Assembly (NCBI GenBank): GCA_038236005.1
Contig: JBBSTI010000030.1
Location: 1 to 27,756 of the forward strand
From: CANKBT01 sp038236005
GTDB lineage: Bacteria; Actinomycetota; Actinomycetes; Mycobacteriales; SCTD01
Reading direction: 5' to 3'
DNA: 27,756 nucleotides
The translations under genes and the position numbers were made by a program. Within the stretch, counting starts at the first letter, position 1. Each line of letters opens with the position of its first letter. Below the pieces are notes generated by a model, which was not told the DNA's origin, did not search any database, and saw only the letters and a list, made by a program, of their open reading frames with translations. Below are positions 6,789 to 14,656 of this stretch, one piece after another.

Positions 6789-7855
6789 ACTTCTCCGACG
6801 AGACCCGTGTCGTGCGGGCCGGCCTCCCCACGCCGACCCAGAACGCGCCGCTGCGCCCCGGGCCGGTGCTGACCTCGACCTACCATCTTTCCGGGGACGT
6901 GTCGGGCGACTACGTCTACGCCCGCAACGGCAACCCCACCTGGACCGCGTACGAGCAAGCCGTCGGTCTGCTGGACCGTGGCTCCTCGCTGGTCTTCGCG
7001 TCCGGGATGGCCGCGATCACCGCGGTGCTGACGGGGGTGCTGACCCCCGGCCAGACGCTCGTGCTCACCGACGACTGCTATTACGCGACCCGGCAGCTAG
7101 CCGCCCGACTGCCGCTGCGGGTGCTGGTCGTCCCGGCGGAGGAGCTCGGCGAGGCGGCTCGCGAGGCCGACCTTCTCTGGCTCGAGACCCCGTCCAACCC
7201 GGCCCTGGAGCTGTACGACATCGCCGCACTCTCGGCGCTCTGCCCGGGACTGGTCGCGGTCGACAGCCCGACCGCGACCGCCTTCGGGCAGACGCCGCTG
7301 GAGCTCGGCGCCGATCTGGTGGTCTGCGCCGACACCAAGCTGACCTCCGGCCACTCGGACCTGCTGCTGGGACACGTCTCGGTCCGGTCCCCCGAGCTGC
7401 TGGCCTCGCTGCAGGAGTGGCGGCGACTGTCCGGCGGCATCGCCGGGCCGCAGGAGGTCTGGCTGGCGCACCGCTCGCTCGCCACGCTCGGGCTCCGGGC
7501 GGCCCGGGCCTTCTCGAACGCGCTCACGGTGGCGTCGCTCCTGGAGTCCCTCGGCCTCCCGGTCCGCTACCCGGGGCTCGACTCGCACCCGCAGCACGCG
7601 CTGGCCGTGCAGCAGATGCGGGGCTTCGGACCGGTGCTGGGCGTCGACCTCGGGACCGCCGTCGCGGCGGACCGCTTCCTGTCCCGGCTGGCGCTCGTCG
7701 ACGAGGCGACCAGCTTCGGCGGGGTCGCCTCGTCGGCCGAGCGTCGGGCGCGGTGGGGCGGGGACGCGGTCGGGCCGGGTTACGTCCGGTTCTCGGCCGG
7801 CATCGAAGACCCGCAAGACCTTCGGGCAGACGTGGAGCAGGCCTTCTCGGATTGA
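6785..7855 (+). CDS. Cystathionine gamma-lyase/synthase family PLP enzyme
   Basis: 356 residues from the GTG at 6785, which overlaps the preceding stop as GTGA; the longer open frame upstream reads antisense-like material and is rejected. This is the Cys/Met metabolism fold-type I PLP family. Visible are the phosphate-binding YARNGNPT (Y45, R47), SGMAA, LETPSNP, D160 facing the pyridine nitrogen, and the Schiff-base lysine K185 in ADTKLTSGHSD. Where most relatives have DNT after the Asp, this one has DSPTATA. The length is slightly below the usual 380-400. Family members make or cleave cystathionine, homocysteine or methionine; the exact reaction cannot be fixed. Coupling to a c-di-GMP protein is unexpected. 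A cystathionine gamma-lyase is the best guess. Confidence 0.88.
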   Translation: MNFSDETRVVRAGLPTPTQNAPLRPGPVLTSTYHLSGDVSGDYVYARNGNPTWTAYEQAVGLLDRGSSLVFASGMAAITAVLTGVLTPGQTLVLTDDCYYATRQLAARLPLRVLVVPAEELGEAAREADLLWLETPSNPALELYDIAALSALCPGLVAVDSPTATAFGQTPLELGADLVVCADTKLTSGHSDLLLGHVSVRSPELLASLQEWRRLSGGIAGPQEVWLAHRSLATLGLRAARAFSNALTVASLLESLGLPVRYPGLDSHPQHALAVQQMRGFGPVLGVDLGTAVAADRFLSRLALVDEATSFGGVASSAERRARWGGDAVGPGYVRFSAGIEDPQDLRADVEQAFSD

Positions 7856-7894
7856 CAGATCGTTCTCCCTGTTCCCCGGCGATCGGCCAGACCG

Positions 7895-9517
7895 TCAGGA
7901 GCCGGACAGGCGCAGCCACCGGAAGCCGTGCGGGCCGACGGTCAGGGCGTTCAGGTCCGGGGCGTCGTAGCGGCGGTCGGCGAAAAGCTCCAGTGGCGCG
8001 CGGGTCTCGTCCGTGAGGTCGACGCTGGCCTCGACGTCGCCGAGGTTGTGCACGAACAGCACCGACCCGCGCTCGGCGTCCATCCGGTGCACCAGCACGG
8101 CCGGGTCGTTCGTCGTGATCGGGGTGCAGGCGCCGGTCCCGACCTCCGAGCACTCCCGCAGCGTGCGGATCATGCGCTCGAACCAGCCCAGCAGCGAGTC
8201 CGGGTCCTGCCGCGCCAGGTCGACGTTCAGTGACCGATAGCCGTACTCACCGGTGTCGATCACCGGCTTGGTGGCCGTGTCCGCAGTCGTGAACCCGCCC
8301 TGCGGCCCGGAGGTCCACTGCATCGGCGTACGCAGGGCCTCGCGCTCGGGCAGCGACAGGTCGTCGCCCATCCCCAGCTCCTCGCCGTAACGCAGCACCG
8401 GCGTGCCGGGCAGCGTGAACTGCAGGCTGTACGCCAGGCGCAGCATGGCCGGGTCGTTGCCGAGCATCGGGGCGAGACGCCGCCGGATGCCGCGGCCATA
8501 GAGCTGCATGTCCTCGTCCGGCCCGAAGGCGGCGAAGCACTCGGCCTGCTCGTCCTTGGACAGCCGGGACAGGTCGACCTCGTCGTGGTTGCGCAGGAAC
8601 GTGGCCCACTGGGCGTGCCGCGGGATCGCCGGGGCGCTGTCCAGGGCGCGCCGGATCGGCGCGGCCTCACCCCTGGCCAGCGCCAGGAAGCAGTTGACCG
8701 ACAGCACGAAGTCAAAGAGCATCGGGAGACGATTCTGCGAGCCACCCTCATCCCCGAAATACCGTACGAGCTCGTCGTTCTCGACGTTGGCCTCGGCCAG
8801 CACCACCGCGTCGCCCCTCCGCCAGGACAGGCGCTCACGGAAGCGGGTGAGCAGCTCGAAGTCTTTCGGGCTCTTCGGGTTGCCGGGTTCGGTCTGCTCG
8901 ATGATGAACGGCGCCGCGTCCATCCGGAAGCCCGCCACCCCGAGGCCGAGCCAGAACCCGATGATGTTCTCGATCTCCGCCACCACCTCGGGGTTGCTCA
9001 TGTTGAGGTCGGGCTGATAGTTGAAGAACCGGTGGTAGTACCAGGACTGCGCCTGCTCGTGCCAGGTCCACGTCTCGTCCTGCGGCCCGGGGAAGACCAT
9101 GCCCTGCTTGCGGTCGCTCGGCTCGTCGTCGGACCAGACATACCAGTCGCGATGGGCGCTGTCCGGCGAGCTGACGGCGTCGGTGAACCACGGGTGCTCG
9201 TCGCTGGTATGGTTGACGACCAGGTCGATGATCACCCGGATCCCCCGGCTGTCGGCCTGGTGGATCAGCTCGGTGAAGTCGCCCATCGTGCCGATCTCCG
9301 GGTGCACCGCGTAGAAGTCGGTGATGTCATAGCCGTCGTCTCGCCGCGGCGAAGGGTGGATCGGGTTGAGCCACAGGCAGGTGATGCCGAGCCGGGCGAG
9401 GTAGTCCAGCCTTGAGATGAGCCCCGGGAGGTCGCCCACCCCGTCGCCGTTGCTGTCCTGGAAGGTCTGCACGTCCAGGCAGTAGAGGACGGCCTCGGAA
9501 TACCAACGGTTCGCCAT
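7895..9517 (-). CDS. GH13 alpha-amylase family, trehalose-synthase-like
   Basis: 540 residues. The GH13 barrel is complete: NHTSDEHPWF (region I), GFRMDAAPF with nucleophile D200 (region II), VVLAEAN with acid/base E242 (region III), and FLRNHDEVDL with D312 (region IV). The opening WYSEAVLYCLDVQTFQDSNGDG and the QPDLNMSNPEV segment resemble the TreS (maltose/trehalose interconverting) branch, but the protein lacks the maltokinase fusion and is shorter than classical TreS, so it may be a hydrolase or transglucosidase. It is cytoplasmic, with no signal peptide. The ATG lies 9 bases after the stop of the upstream GH13 gene, so the two are co-transcribed. The C-terminal beta domain (about 450-540) is present. 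Confidence 0.9.
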   Translation of the reverse strand: MANRWYSEAVLYCLDVQTFQDSNGDGVGDLPGLISRLDYLARLGITCLWLNPIHPSPRRDDGYDITDFYAVHPEIGTMGDFTELIHQADSRGIRVIIDLVVNHTSDEHPWFTDAVSSPDSAHRDWYVWSDDEPSDRKQGMVFPGPQDETWTWHEQAQSWYYHRFFNYQPDLNMSNPEVVAEIENIIGFWLGLGVAGFRMDAAPFIIEQTEPGNPKSPKDFELLTRFRERLSWRRGDAVVLAEANVENDELVRYFGDEGGSQNRLPMLFDFVLSVNCFLALARGEAAPIRRALDSAPAIPRHAQWATFLRNHDEVDLSRLSKDEQAECFAAFGPDEDMQLYGRGIRRRLAPMLGNDPAMLRLAYSLQFTLPGTPVLRYGEELGMGDDLSLPEREALRTPMQWTSGPQGGFTTADTATKPVIDTGEYGYRSLNVDLARQDPDSLLGWFERMIRTLRECSEVGTGACTPITTNDPAVLVHRMDAERGSVLFVHNLGDVEASVDLTDETRAPLELFADRRYDAPDLNALTVGPHGFRWLRLSGS

Positions 9518-9526
9518 GCGCGGCCT

Positions 9527-11065
9527 CTACCCCGTCCGGACCACCCTGCTCTCCCACGGGCCCAGCGTCGTGCCGGGGGGGCCGAGGAGCAGCTCGCCGG
9601 TCTGGTCCAGGTCGGGCTCGATCGTGTCGACGGACCAGTTGGCGACGACGAGCAGCGTCTGGTCTTCGTACGTCCGGGTGAAGGCCCAGAGCCGTACATC
9701 TTCACCGAGAAGCAGTCGGAAGTCACCGTGGGCGACAGCCGGCTCGCTGTGCCGGAGCGCGATCAACGCGCGGTAGTGGGCCAGGACCGACGACGGGTCC
9801 GTGCGCTGCTCTGCAGCGCCGGGAACCGTGGACACCGGCAGCGGGATCCAGGGCTCCCCGGTCGTGAAGCCGCGCTGCGGCCCGTCGTTCCAGAGCATCG
9901 GGGTCCGCGCGTTGTCCCGGCTGGTCCTGCCCAACGCTTCGAGGATGGCGTCGCTTTCCTGGCCCTGCTCGCGGGCCTCGTCGGCGTACCGCAGCGACTC
10001 GACGTCTCGATAATCCTTGAGCGCGGCAAAGTGGGCGTTGGTCATCCCCAGCTCCTCGCCCTGATAGACGAACGGGGTCCCGCGGTGCAGGTGCAGCGTG
10101 GTGGCGAGCGCCTTCGCAGACGCGACCCGGTGCTGGCCGTCGTCGCCGAACCGGCTGACCGACCGGGGCTGGTCGTGGTTGCTCCAGTAGAGGCTGTTCC
10201 AGCCGTGCGGCATCGCCTGCCAGCGCGCCATGCACGCCTTGAGCACGGGCAGGTGCAGCGGGCGGTGGTCCCACTTGGTCACCCCCTGGTCGAGCCCGAC
10301 GTGCTCGAAGGTGAACACCATGTCGAGCTCGTCACGGGCCGGGTCGGTGACCAGGTCGGCCTGTTCCACGGTGACCCCCGGCATCTCGCCGACCGTCATG
10401 ACCTCGCCGGTCACGCCGTGCACCTCGTGCAGGAACTCGTGGAGCCGGGGCCCGAAGCCGAGGGGCGTGCCGTGCTCGAGGTCCTTGCTCACCATGCTGA
10501 TCACGTCGAACCGGAACCCGTCGACGCCCCGCTCCAGCCACCAGCCGAGCAGGTCGTGGATCTTCGTACGGACTGCAGGGTTCTCCCAGTCCAGGTCCGG
10601 CTGCTCGCGCGCGAAGGTGTGCAGGTAGTACCGGGCGTCGCGGGCCTCCCAGGCCGGCCCGGAGAACACTGACGACCAGTCGTTGGCGGGCTGGTCCCGG
10701 AAGACGTAGAACGCCGGGTGCTCGGAGAACCACGGGTGCTGGTCGCTGGTGTGGTTGAGCACCATGTCCATCACCAGCCGCATGCCACGCTCGTGCAACC
10801 CGGCGATCAGCCCGTCGAGGTCGGCGAGCGACCCGAAAAGCGGGTCGACGTCCTGGTAGTCGCTCACGTCGTAGCCGCCGTCGACCCCCGGCGACGGGTA
10901 GACCGGAGACAGCCAGACCGCGTCCACCCCGAGATCGGCGAGGTGGTCGAGATGGTCGATCACGCCCCGGATGTCACCGACCCCGTCACCGCCGGAGTCC
11001 GCAAAGCTGCGAGGCCAGACCTGATAGACGACCGCCGTACGCCACCAGGTCTGCGCAGGGGTCAC
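9527..11065 (-). CDS. GH13 alpha-glucosidase / oligo-1,6-glucosidase
   Basis: 512 residues from the GTG at 11065, which overlaps the upstream stop (GTGA). A longer frame reaches 11155 but lies within the upstream gene. Residues WWRTAVVYQVWPRSFADSGGDGVGD are the classic alpha-glucosidase opening. Catalytic residues are D187 (GFRFDVIS), E227 (TVGEMPG) and D298 (WSNHDQPR); NHTSDQHPWF is region I. No signal peptide is visible, so it acts in the cytoplasm, probably releasing glucose from imported malto- or isomalto-oligosaccharides or sucrose isomers. Together with the downstream TreS-like enzyme it forms a small alpha-glucan/trehalose unit. No transporter or LacI regulator is present in the window. 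Confidence 0.92.
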   Translation of the reverse strand: MTPAQTWWRTAVVYQVWPRSFADSGGDGVGDIRGVIDHLDHLADLGVDAVWLSPVYPSPGVDGGYDVSDYQDVDPLFGSLADLDGLIAGLHERGMRLVMDMVLNHTSDQHPWFSEHPAFYVFRDQPANDWSSVFSGPAWEARDARYYLHTFAREQPDLDWENPAVRTKIHDLLGWWLERGVDGFRFDVISMVSKDLEHGTPLGFGPRLHEFLHEVHGVTGEVMTVGEMPGVTVEQADLVTDPARDELDMVFTFEHVGLDQGVTKWDHRPLHLPVLKACMARWQAMPHGWNSLYWSNHDQPRSVSRFGDDGQHRVASAKALATTLHLHRGTPFVYQGEELGMTNAHFAALKDYRDVESLRYADEAREQGQESDAILEALGRTSRDNARTPMLWNDGPQRGFTTGEPWIPLPVSTVPGAAEQRTDPSSVLAHYRALIALRHSEPAVAHGDFRLLLGEDVRLWAFTRTYEDQTLLVVANWSVDTIEPDLDQTGELLLGPPGTTLGPWESRVVRTG

Positions 11066-11493
11066 GGCGAGAGGACGAAGACCGGGATCACCCGGTCGGT
11101 CTTCTCCTGATACTCGGCGTACGGCGGGTATGCCGCGACGCACCGCTCCCACCACTGCGCCCGCTCGTCGCCGCTAACCTCGCGGGCCGTCATGTCCTGG
11201 CGCACCGGGCCGTCCTGCAGCTCGACGTGCGGCTGTTTGACGAGGTTGCCGTACCAGTCCGGGTGCTCGGGAGCGCCGCCCTGGGACGCCACGGCGGCGT
11301 AGGAACCCTCGTGCTCGACCCGCATCAGCGGGGTCTTCCTGATCTTTCCCGACGAGGCGCCGACCGACGTCACGATGACGACGGGCAGGCCCTTCATGTC
11401 GGTGCCCTCGGTCCCGCCCGAGCCCTCGTACAGCTCGACCTGGTCGCGGACCCACTTCTGCGTGCTCGGCACGTACTCACCTGTTAGTGGCAT
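11062..11493 (-). CDS. Deazaflavin (F420)-dependent nitroreductase family protein
   Basis: 143 residues of the Ddn split-barrel family: GLPVVIVTSVGASSGKIRKTPLM, then YAAVASQGGAPEHPDWYGNL and the NPxV-like VKQPHVELQ. Family members use F420H2 to reduce quinones or nitro compounds and several sit at the membrane. The ATG at 11493 is the only reasonable start; the stop overlaps the alpha-glucosidase GTG. It is the first gene of the leftward unit. A redox enzyme leading two sugar hydrolases has no evident functional link and may simply reflect gene packing. Substrate cannot be predicted. Confidence 0.9.
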   Translation of the reverse strand: MPLTGEYVPSTQKWVRDQVELYEGSGGTEGTDMKGLPVVIVTSVGASSGKIRKTPLMRVEHEGSYAAVASQGGAPEHPDWYGNLVKQPHVELQDGPVRQDMTAREVSGDERAQWWERCVAAYPPYAEYQEKTDRVIPVFVLSP

Positions 11494-11528
11494 GCCGCCA
11501 TCAGACCACGGTCCCCTTTTCGCACGTT

Positions 11529-11564
11529 GGTGATCTTGGGCGCAAGAACGGCGCCAAGATCACC
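11529..11564. repeat. Palindromic repeat, copy 1
   Basis: GGTGATCTTGG (11529-11539) and CCAAGATCACC (11554-11564) are perfect 11-bp arms, with GCGC/GCGC adding to the inner stem. A related palindrome lies at 12669-12704. It may be a REP-type element; it sits just upstream of the Ddn gene. Confidence 0.65.
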
Positions 11565-11714
11565 ATGGGTGCGGGAGGATGCCGCCGACGACCGCCGGGA
11601 CCTCGAACGGATGCGGGGCTCCGTCCTCCTGGAGGAAACGGCCAGAACCGCTGACCTGACTGCTCCGCATCCTCCTCAGCCGGCTCGGCATCCCCCAGGT
11701 GAGGTCGCCCTACG

Positions 11715-11944
11715 CGCACGCCCCGACGGCCCGTCGATCAACGCGACCGGCGAGATCGCTGTCGACAAGGGCGAGCGGACGAGGAACACGCAGGTCGCGT
11801 TCGATCGGCTCGACGGGATCTGCTCGAGCTGCGACGGCCTCGGGCGGTGGACGACCTCGACCTCACGGCGCTGTACGACGCCCCAGGCTGGCTCAACGAC
11901 GGCGCGCTCCCCCCGAGCTTCGGCTTGCCGCCGCTGGTCCGCAC
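11715..11944 (+). pseudogene. Frameshifted remnant of a uvrA-like ABC ATPase
   Basis: In one frame the sequence reads SINATGEIAVDKG, then VAFDRLDGICSSCDGLGR, and after a one-base shift near 11845 it continues VDDLDLTALYDAPGWLNDGALPP. The pattern F-x-G-x-C-x2-C-x-G-L-G followed by an acidic segment and SLNEGA-like text matches the zinc-finger region of UvrA and its short drug-resistance paralogues. No Walker A or signature motif is found around it, so only a fragment remains, cut off close to the vapC end at 11961. The rest of the 467-base gap (11494-11960) holds only the palindrome at 11529-11564 and no other recognisable coding sequence. Identification rests on pattern recall, not an alignment. 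Confidence 0.45.
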
Positions 11945-11960
11945 CGTCCCGCGCCCGATC

Positions 11961-12398
11961 TCAGTCGAGGCTTCCCCTTGGCGCGACCCACACGTGCGGC
12001 TGTCCGGTCGTCGCAGAGATGTGCTCGAAGTCCGCGTCGTAGTGCAGAACCACGGCCCCGTGGTGCTCCGCCACGGCGGCGGTCAGCAGATCGAACGCGC
12101 CGGCTGCCCGGTGGTGGCCACGCTGGGCCATCCGCAGCTGCACCTCACGCGCCCGGTCGGCGATCGACTCGCTCATCGGCAGGACCGTGTAGCGCTCGCG
12201 CCTTCGGATGCTGATCGCGAGCACCGCAGCAGCATCACGGCCGGAGTAGCCCGCCTCGAGGTCCAGCGTGATATAGGTGGCTGCCGCCCGGTCTCTGACA
12301 AGCCGCTCCAGCACCTGCGCCACCTGGGGGTGCCGCGCACGTGCAGCGGCCGACGTGTCCACAAGATAGAGCCGGGCCGGCAGGGTCACCGAAGTCAC
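11961..12398 (-). CDS. vapC: VapC-type PIN-domain ribonuclease toxin
   Basis: 145 residues. The PIN acidic residues are all visible: D14 (YLVDTSAAAR), E48 (ITLDLEAGYS), D103 (AFDLLTAA) and D121/D123 (HYDADFEHIS). VapC toxins cut specific RNAs, often tRNA, and are held inactive by VapB. The start is a GTG overlapping the vapB stop (GTGA), typical of coupled toxin-antitoxin pairs. With all catalytic residues and an intact antitoxin present, the system looks functional. It lies in an accessory patch next to a gene remnant. Confidence 0.92.
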   Translation of the reverse strand: MTSVTLPARLYLVDTSAAARARHPQVAQVLERLVRDRAAATYITLDLEAGYSGRDAAAVLAISIRRRERYTVLPMSESIADRAREVQLRMAQRGHHRAAGAFDLLTAAVAEHHGAVVLHYDADFEHISATTGQPHVWVAPRGSLD

Positions 12399-12604
12399 CG
12401 ACGAGCCTGACGCATGATCTCCGCGTCGCCGATGTCCTCACCAACCCCCATGGCGTACGGGTCGTCGAGCAGTTCCTCGATGCGCTGCCTACGTTCTGCG
12501 ACGTAACGCAGCGCGGCGTTGACGGTGTCTTTCTTCGTGACGGTGCCGAGCTCGGCGGCAGCGAGGCTGAGCGCGTCGTCGTCGATATCGACCATGGTCT
12601 TCAT
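12395..12604 (-). CDS. vapB: VapB-type antitoxin
   Basis: 69 residues from the ATG at 12604. The frame extends 8 codons further, but the family begins MKTMVDIDDDAL and a promoter-like pair places the transcript start right at this ATG. The sequence AAAELGTVTKKDTVNAALRYVAE matches the short VapB antitoxins (ribbon-helix-helix-like N-terminus that binds DNA, then a helix that binds VapC). The C-terminal GEDIGDAEIMRQARR would wrap the toxin. It probably represses its own operon through the palindrome at 12605-12618. Confidence 0.9.
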   Translation of the reverse strand: MKTMVDIDDDALSLAAAELGTVTKKDTVNAALRYVAERRQRIEELLDDPYAMGVGEDIGDAEIMRQARR

Positions 12605-12640
12605 ATACTCAACAGTATGTCCTGACAATACGGATGTCTA
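12605..12640 (-). promoter_or_regulatory. Putative vapBC promoter and operator
   Basis: On the minus strand TAGACA (12635-12640) and TACTGT (12612-12617) are spaced by 17 bases, and the predicted start falls on the vapB ATG, giving a leaderless transcript. The short palindrome ATACT-caac-AGTAT (12605-12618) overlaps the -10 and is a likely VapBC operator. The stretch is clearly more AT-rich than its surroundings. Confidence 0.5.
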
Positions 12641-12668
12641 TCTTTACCCTCCCGTCGACGCTGATCTT

Positions 12669-12704
12669 GGTGATCTTGGGCCGGGAACCGGCCTCAAGAT
12701 CCCC
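12669..12704. repeat. Palindromic repeat, copy 2
   Basis: It begins GGTGATCTTGGG as in copy 1 (11529-11564) and folds as GATCTT...AAGATC with an inner GGCCGG/CCGGCC stem. It ends 13 bases before the dusB stop. The two copies bracket the uvrA remnant and vapBC. Confidence 0.6.
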
Positions 12705-12717
12705 AAGGTGAGAAACG

Positions 12718-13857
12718 TCAGCCGCCGCTGGTCCACACGTCCGCGCCCGCCTCGGGCACGTCCAGCGACCCGGCCGAGTCGAGCCACCCCTGCGGCAACG
12801 ACACCGGCTTCGGCCCCTGGGTGTGCCCGCGCGGCTGGTCGACCGCATCGGCCTCCGGCATCGCGTCGGGGTCCAGGGTGTCGAGCAGCGCGTCCGCCTC
12901 GGCGATCGAGCACAGCTGGGACAGCGCACGACGACGTACGCCCCCGACCGGATAGCCCGTGAGATACCACCCGACGTGCTTGCGGAAGTCGCGGGTGCCG
13001 TCGTGCTCGGAGCCCTTGTGCTCGACCAGCAGGCGTACGTGCCGCCGCATCACCTCGACCACCTCGCCCAGGGACGGCGCGGGCAGCGGGTCGAGCCCGG
13101 CGAACCCCCGGGCCAGGTCGCGGAACAGCCAGGGCCGGCCTAGGCAGCCGCGGCCGACGACCACGCCGTCGCAGCCGGTCTCGTCCATCATCGACAGCGC
13201 GTCCGCGGCGGAGAAGATGTCACCGTTGCCGAGCACCGGCACCTCGGTCACCAGGGCCACCAGCTCGGCGATCCGCTCCCGGGACGCCCGGCCCGAGTAG
13301 AGCTGCTCGGCCGTACGTCCGTGCAGCGCCACCGCCGCCGCACCACCGTCGACGGCCGCGCGCGAGGCCGCCCCGAAGGTGTGCGTCGCGTCGTCGAGCC
13401 CGACCCGCATCTTGACGGTGACCGGGACCTCGCCCGCAGCCCCGACCGCCGCGCGGACGATGGCGCCCACCAGACCTGCGCGTACGGGCAGCGCCGCCCC
13501 GCCCCCGCGCTTCATCACCTTCGGCGACGGGCAGCCCATGTTGAGGTCGACGTGCTGCACGCCGTGGGCCGCCAGCCGCCGGGTCGCCTCGGCCGTGACC
13601 GCGGGGTCGACCGTGTAGAGCTGGATCGACCTGACCGGTTCGGCAGGCCCCGGCGCGATCCGGCGCAGGCTGCCCTCGTCACCCTCGACCAGCGCCCGGG
13701 CCGACACCATCTCGCTGACGTACAGCCCCGCGCCGTAGCCCCGGCACAGCTCGCGGTAGGCCGCGTCGGTGACCCCAGCCATCGGAGCGAGCACGACCGG
13801 CAGCTCGACGGTGATCCCGCCGATCTGCAGCGGCTTGACCTGCAGCGCCTGGCTCAT
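12718..13857 (-). CDS. dusB: tRNA-dihydrouridine synthase
   Basis: 379 residues from the ATG at 13857, which overlaps the maf stop (ATGA); a start three codons upstream is possible but less likely. The FMN TIM-barrel opens APMAGVTDAAYRELCR, the catalytic cysteine is C109 in LNMGCPSPKV, and VKMRVG, ALHGRT, GNGDI and VVVGRGCLGRPW are the usual flavin- and RNA-binding segments. The C-terminal helical domain contains the FRKHVGWYLTGYP motif of bacterial Dus. The enzyme reduces uridine in the D-loop of tRNA. The coupling with maf is noted in the sequence; no shared function is implied. Confidence 0.96.
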   Translation of the reverse strand: MSQALQVKPLQIGGITVELPVVLAPMAGVTDAAYRELCRGYGAGLYVSEMVSARALVEGDEGSLRRIAPGPAEPVRSIQLYTVDPAVTAEATRRLAAHGVQHVDLNMGCPSPKVMKRGGGAALPVRAGLVGAIVRAAVGAAGEVPVTVKMRVGLDDATHTFGAASRAAVDGGAAAVALHGRTAEQLYSGRASRERIAELVALVTEVPVLGNGDIFSAADALSMMDETGCDGVVVGRGCLGRPWLFRDLARGFAGLDPLPAPSLGEVVEVMRRHVRLLVEHKGSEHDGTRDFRKHVGWYLTGYPVGGVRRRALSQLCSIAEADALLDTLDPDAMPEADAVDQPRGHTQGPKPVSLPQGWLDSAGSLDVPEAGADVWTSGG

Positions 13858-14456
13858 GGGGCCCACAGCTCGTGCACCGCCACGTCCAGCTGCACCAGCA
13901 GCGCCCGGAACATCGGCAGCGACAGCCCGACGACGTTGGCCCAGTCGCCCTCGATCCCGGCGATGAACGGGGCAGACCGACCGTCCAGGGTGAACCCGCC
14001 CGCGACGGCGAGCGGTTCGCCCGAAGCCACATAGGCCTCCAGCTCACCGTCGGACGGCGTCCCAAAGTGCACGGTGGTCGCACCGACGTCGGCGACCAGG
14101 GTGCCGGCGGTCGCGTCGATCACGGCGTGACCGGTCAGCAGCACCCCGACCTGGCCGCGCATCCGCTGCCACCGCTCCAGCGCCTCGGCCGCGTTCGCCG
14201 GCTTGCCGAACACCTCACCGTCGAGCACGAGCATCGAGTCGCAGCCGATCACCAGCGCACCCTCGGGCAGCTCGCCGCGCGCGACCGCGGTCGCCTTGGC
14301 CTCGGCAAGCCCGCGAACATACTCCCGAGGATCTTCACCCTTCTTGTACGGCGGTTCCTCCACCCCGCTGACCACGGCCTCCGGGGCGAAGCCGGCAGCC
14401 CGCAGCAGCCCGAGGCGAGCAGGGCTCGCGGAGGCAAGGACGAGCGGACGAGTCAC
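13854..14456 (-). CDS. maf: Maf nucleotide pyrophosphatase
   Basis: 200 residues. ASASPARLGLL at the N-terminus, VEEPPYKKGEDPREYVRGLAEAKA, catalytic D73 in IGCDSML, and GGFTLDGRSAPFIAGIEGDWANVVGLSLP at the C-terminus are the Maf signature blocks. Maf proteins hydrolyse non-canonical or modified nucleoside triphosphates and, when overproduced in some bacteria, block septation. The start is GTG at 14456 with TAGGCT six bases before it, suggesting a leaderless transcript. It overlaps dusB downstream. Confidence 0.95.
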   Translation of the reverse strand: MTRPLVLASASPARLGLLRAAGFAPEAVVSGVEEPPYKKGEDPREYVRGLAEAKATAVARGELPEGALVIGCDSMLVLDGEVFGKPANAAEALERWQRMRGQVGVLLTGHAVIDATAGTLVADVGATTVHFGTPSDGELEAYVASGEPLAVAGGFTLDGRSAPFIAGIEGDWANVVGLSLPMFRALLVQLDVAVHELWAP

Positions 14457-14462
14457 CGGAAC

Positions 14463-14468
14463 AGCCTA
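14463..14468 (-). promoter_or_regulatory. -10 element of a likely leaderless maf promoter
   Basis: TAGGCT on the minus strand lies six bases before the maf GTG, so transcription should begin at or next to the start codon. There is no Shine-Dalgarno sequence between them. Confidence 0.5.
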
Positions 14469-14644
14469 CGGATCCGCCGGGGTTCGCTCCCGCCCTGTCC
14501 GCCCGCCCGACGGCGCGGGCAGGCGGCGACGGCATGCGTGGGGAGGCGGCAGGGACGGTCCGGCGCACAGGGATCCTCGAGACGGTGTCCGGACACCCAG
14601 ATGTCACGGTGGCAGGTCGCTCCGGCCGGCTGGGGGGTTCCCGG

Positions 14645-14650
14645 TAGGTT
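14645..14650 (+). promoter_or_regulatory. -10 element of a likely leaderless SRPBCC-gene promoter
   Basis: TAGGTT lies six bases before the ATG at 14657, leaving no room for a ribosome-binding site. It is the divergent partner of the maf promoter in the same 200-base gap. Confidence 0.5.
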
Positions 14651-14656
14651 GCGGCC

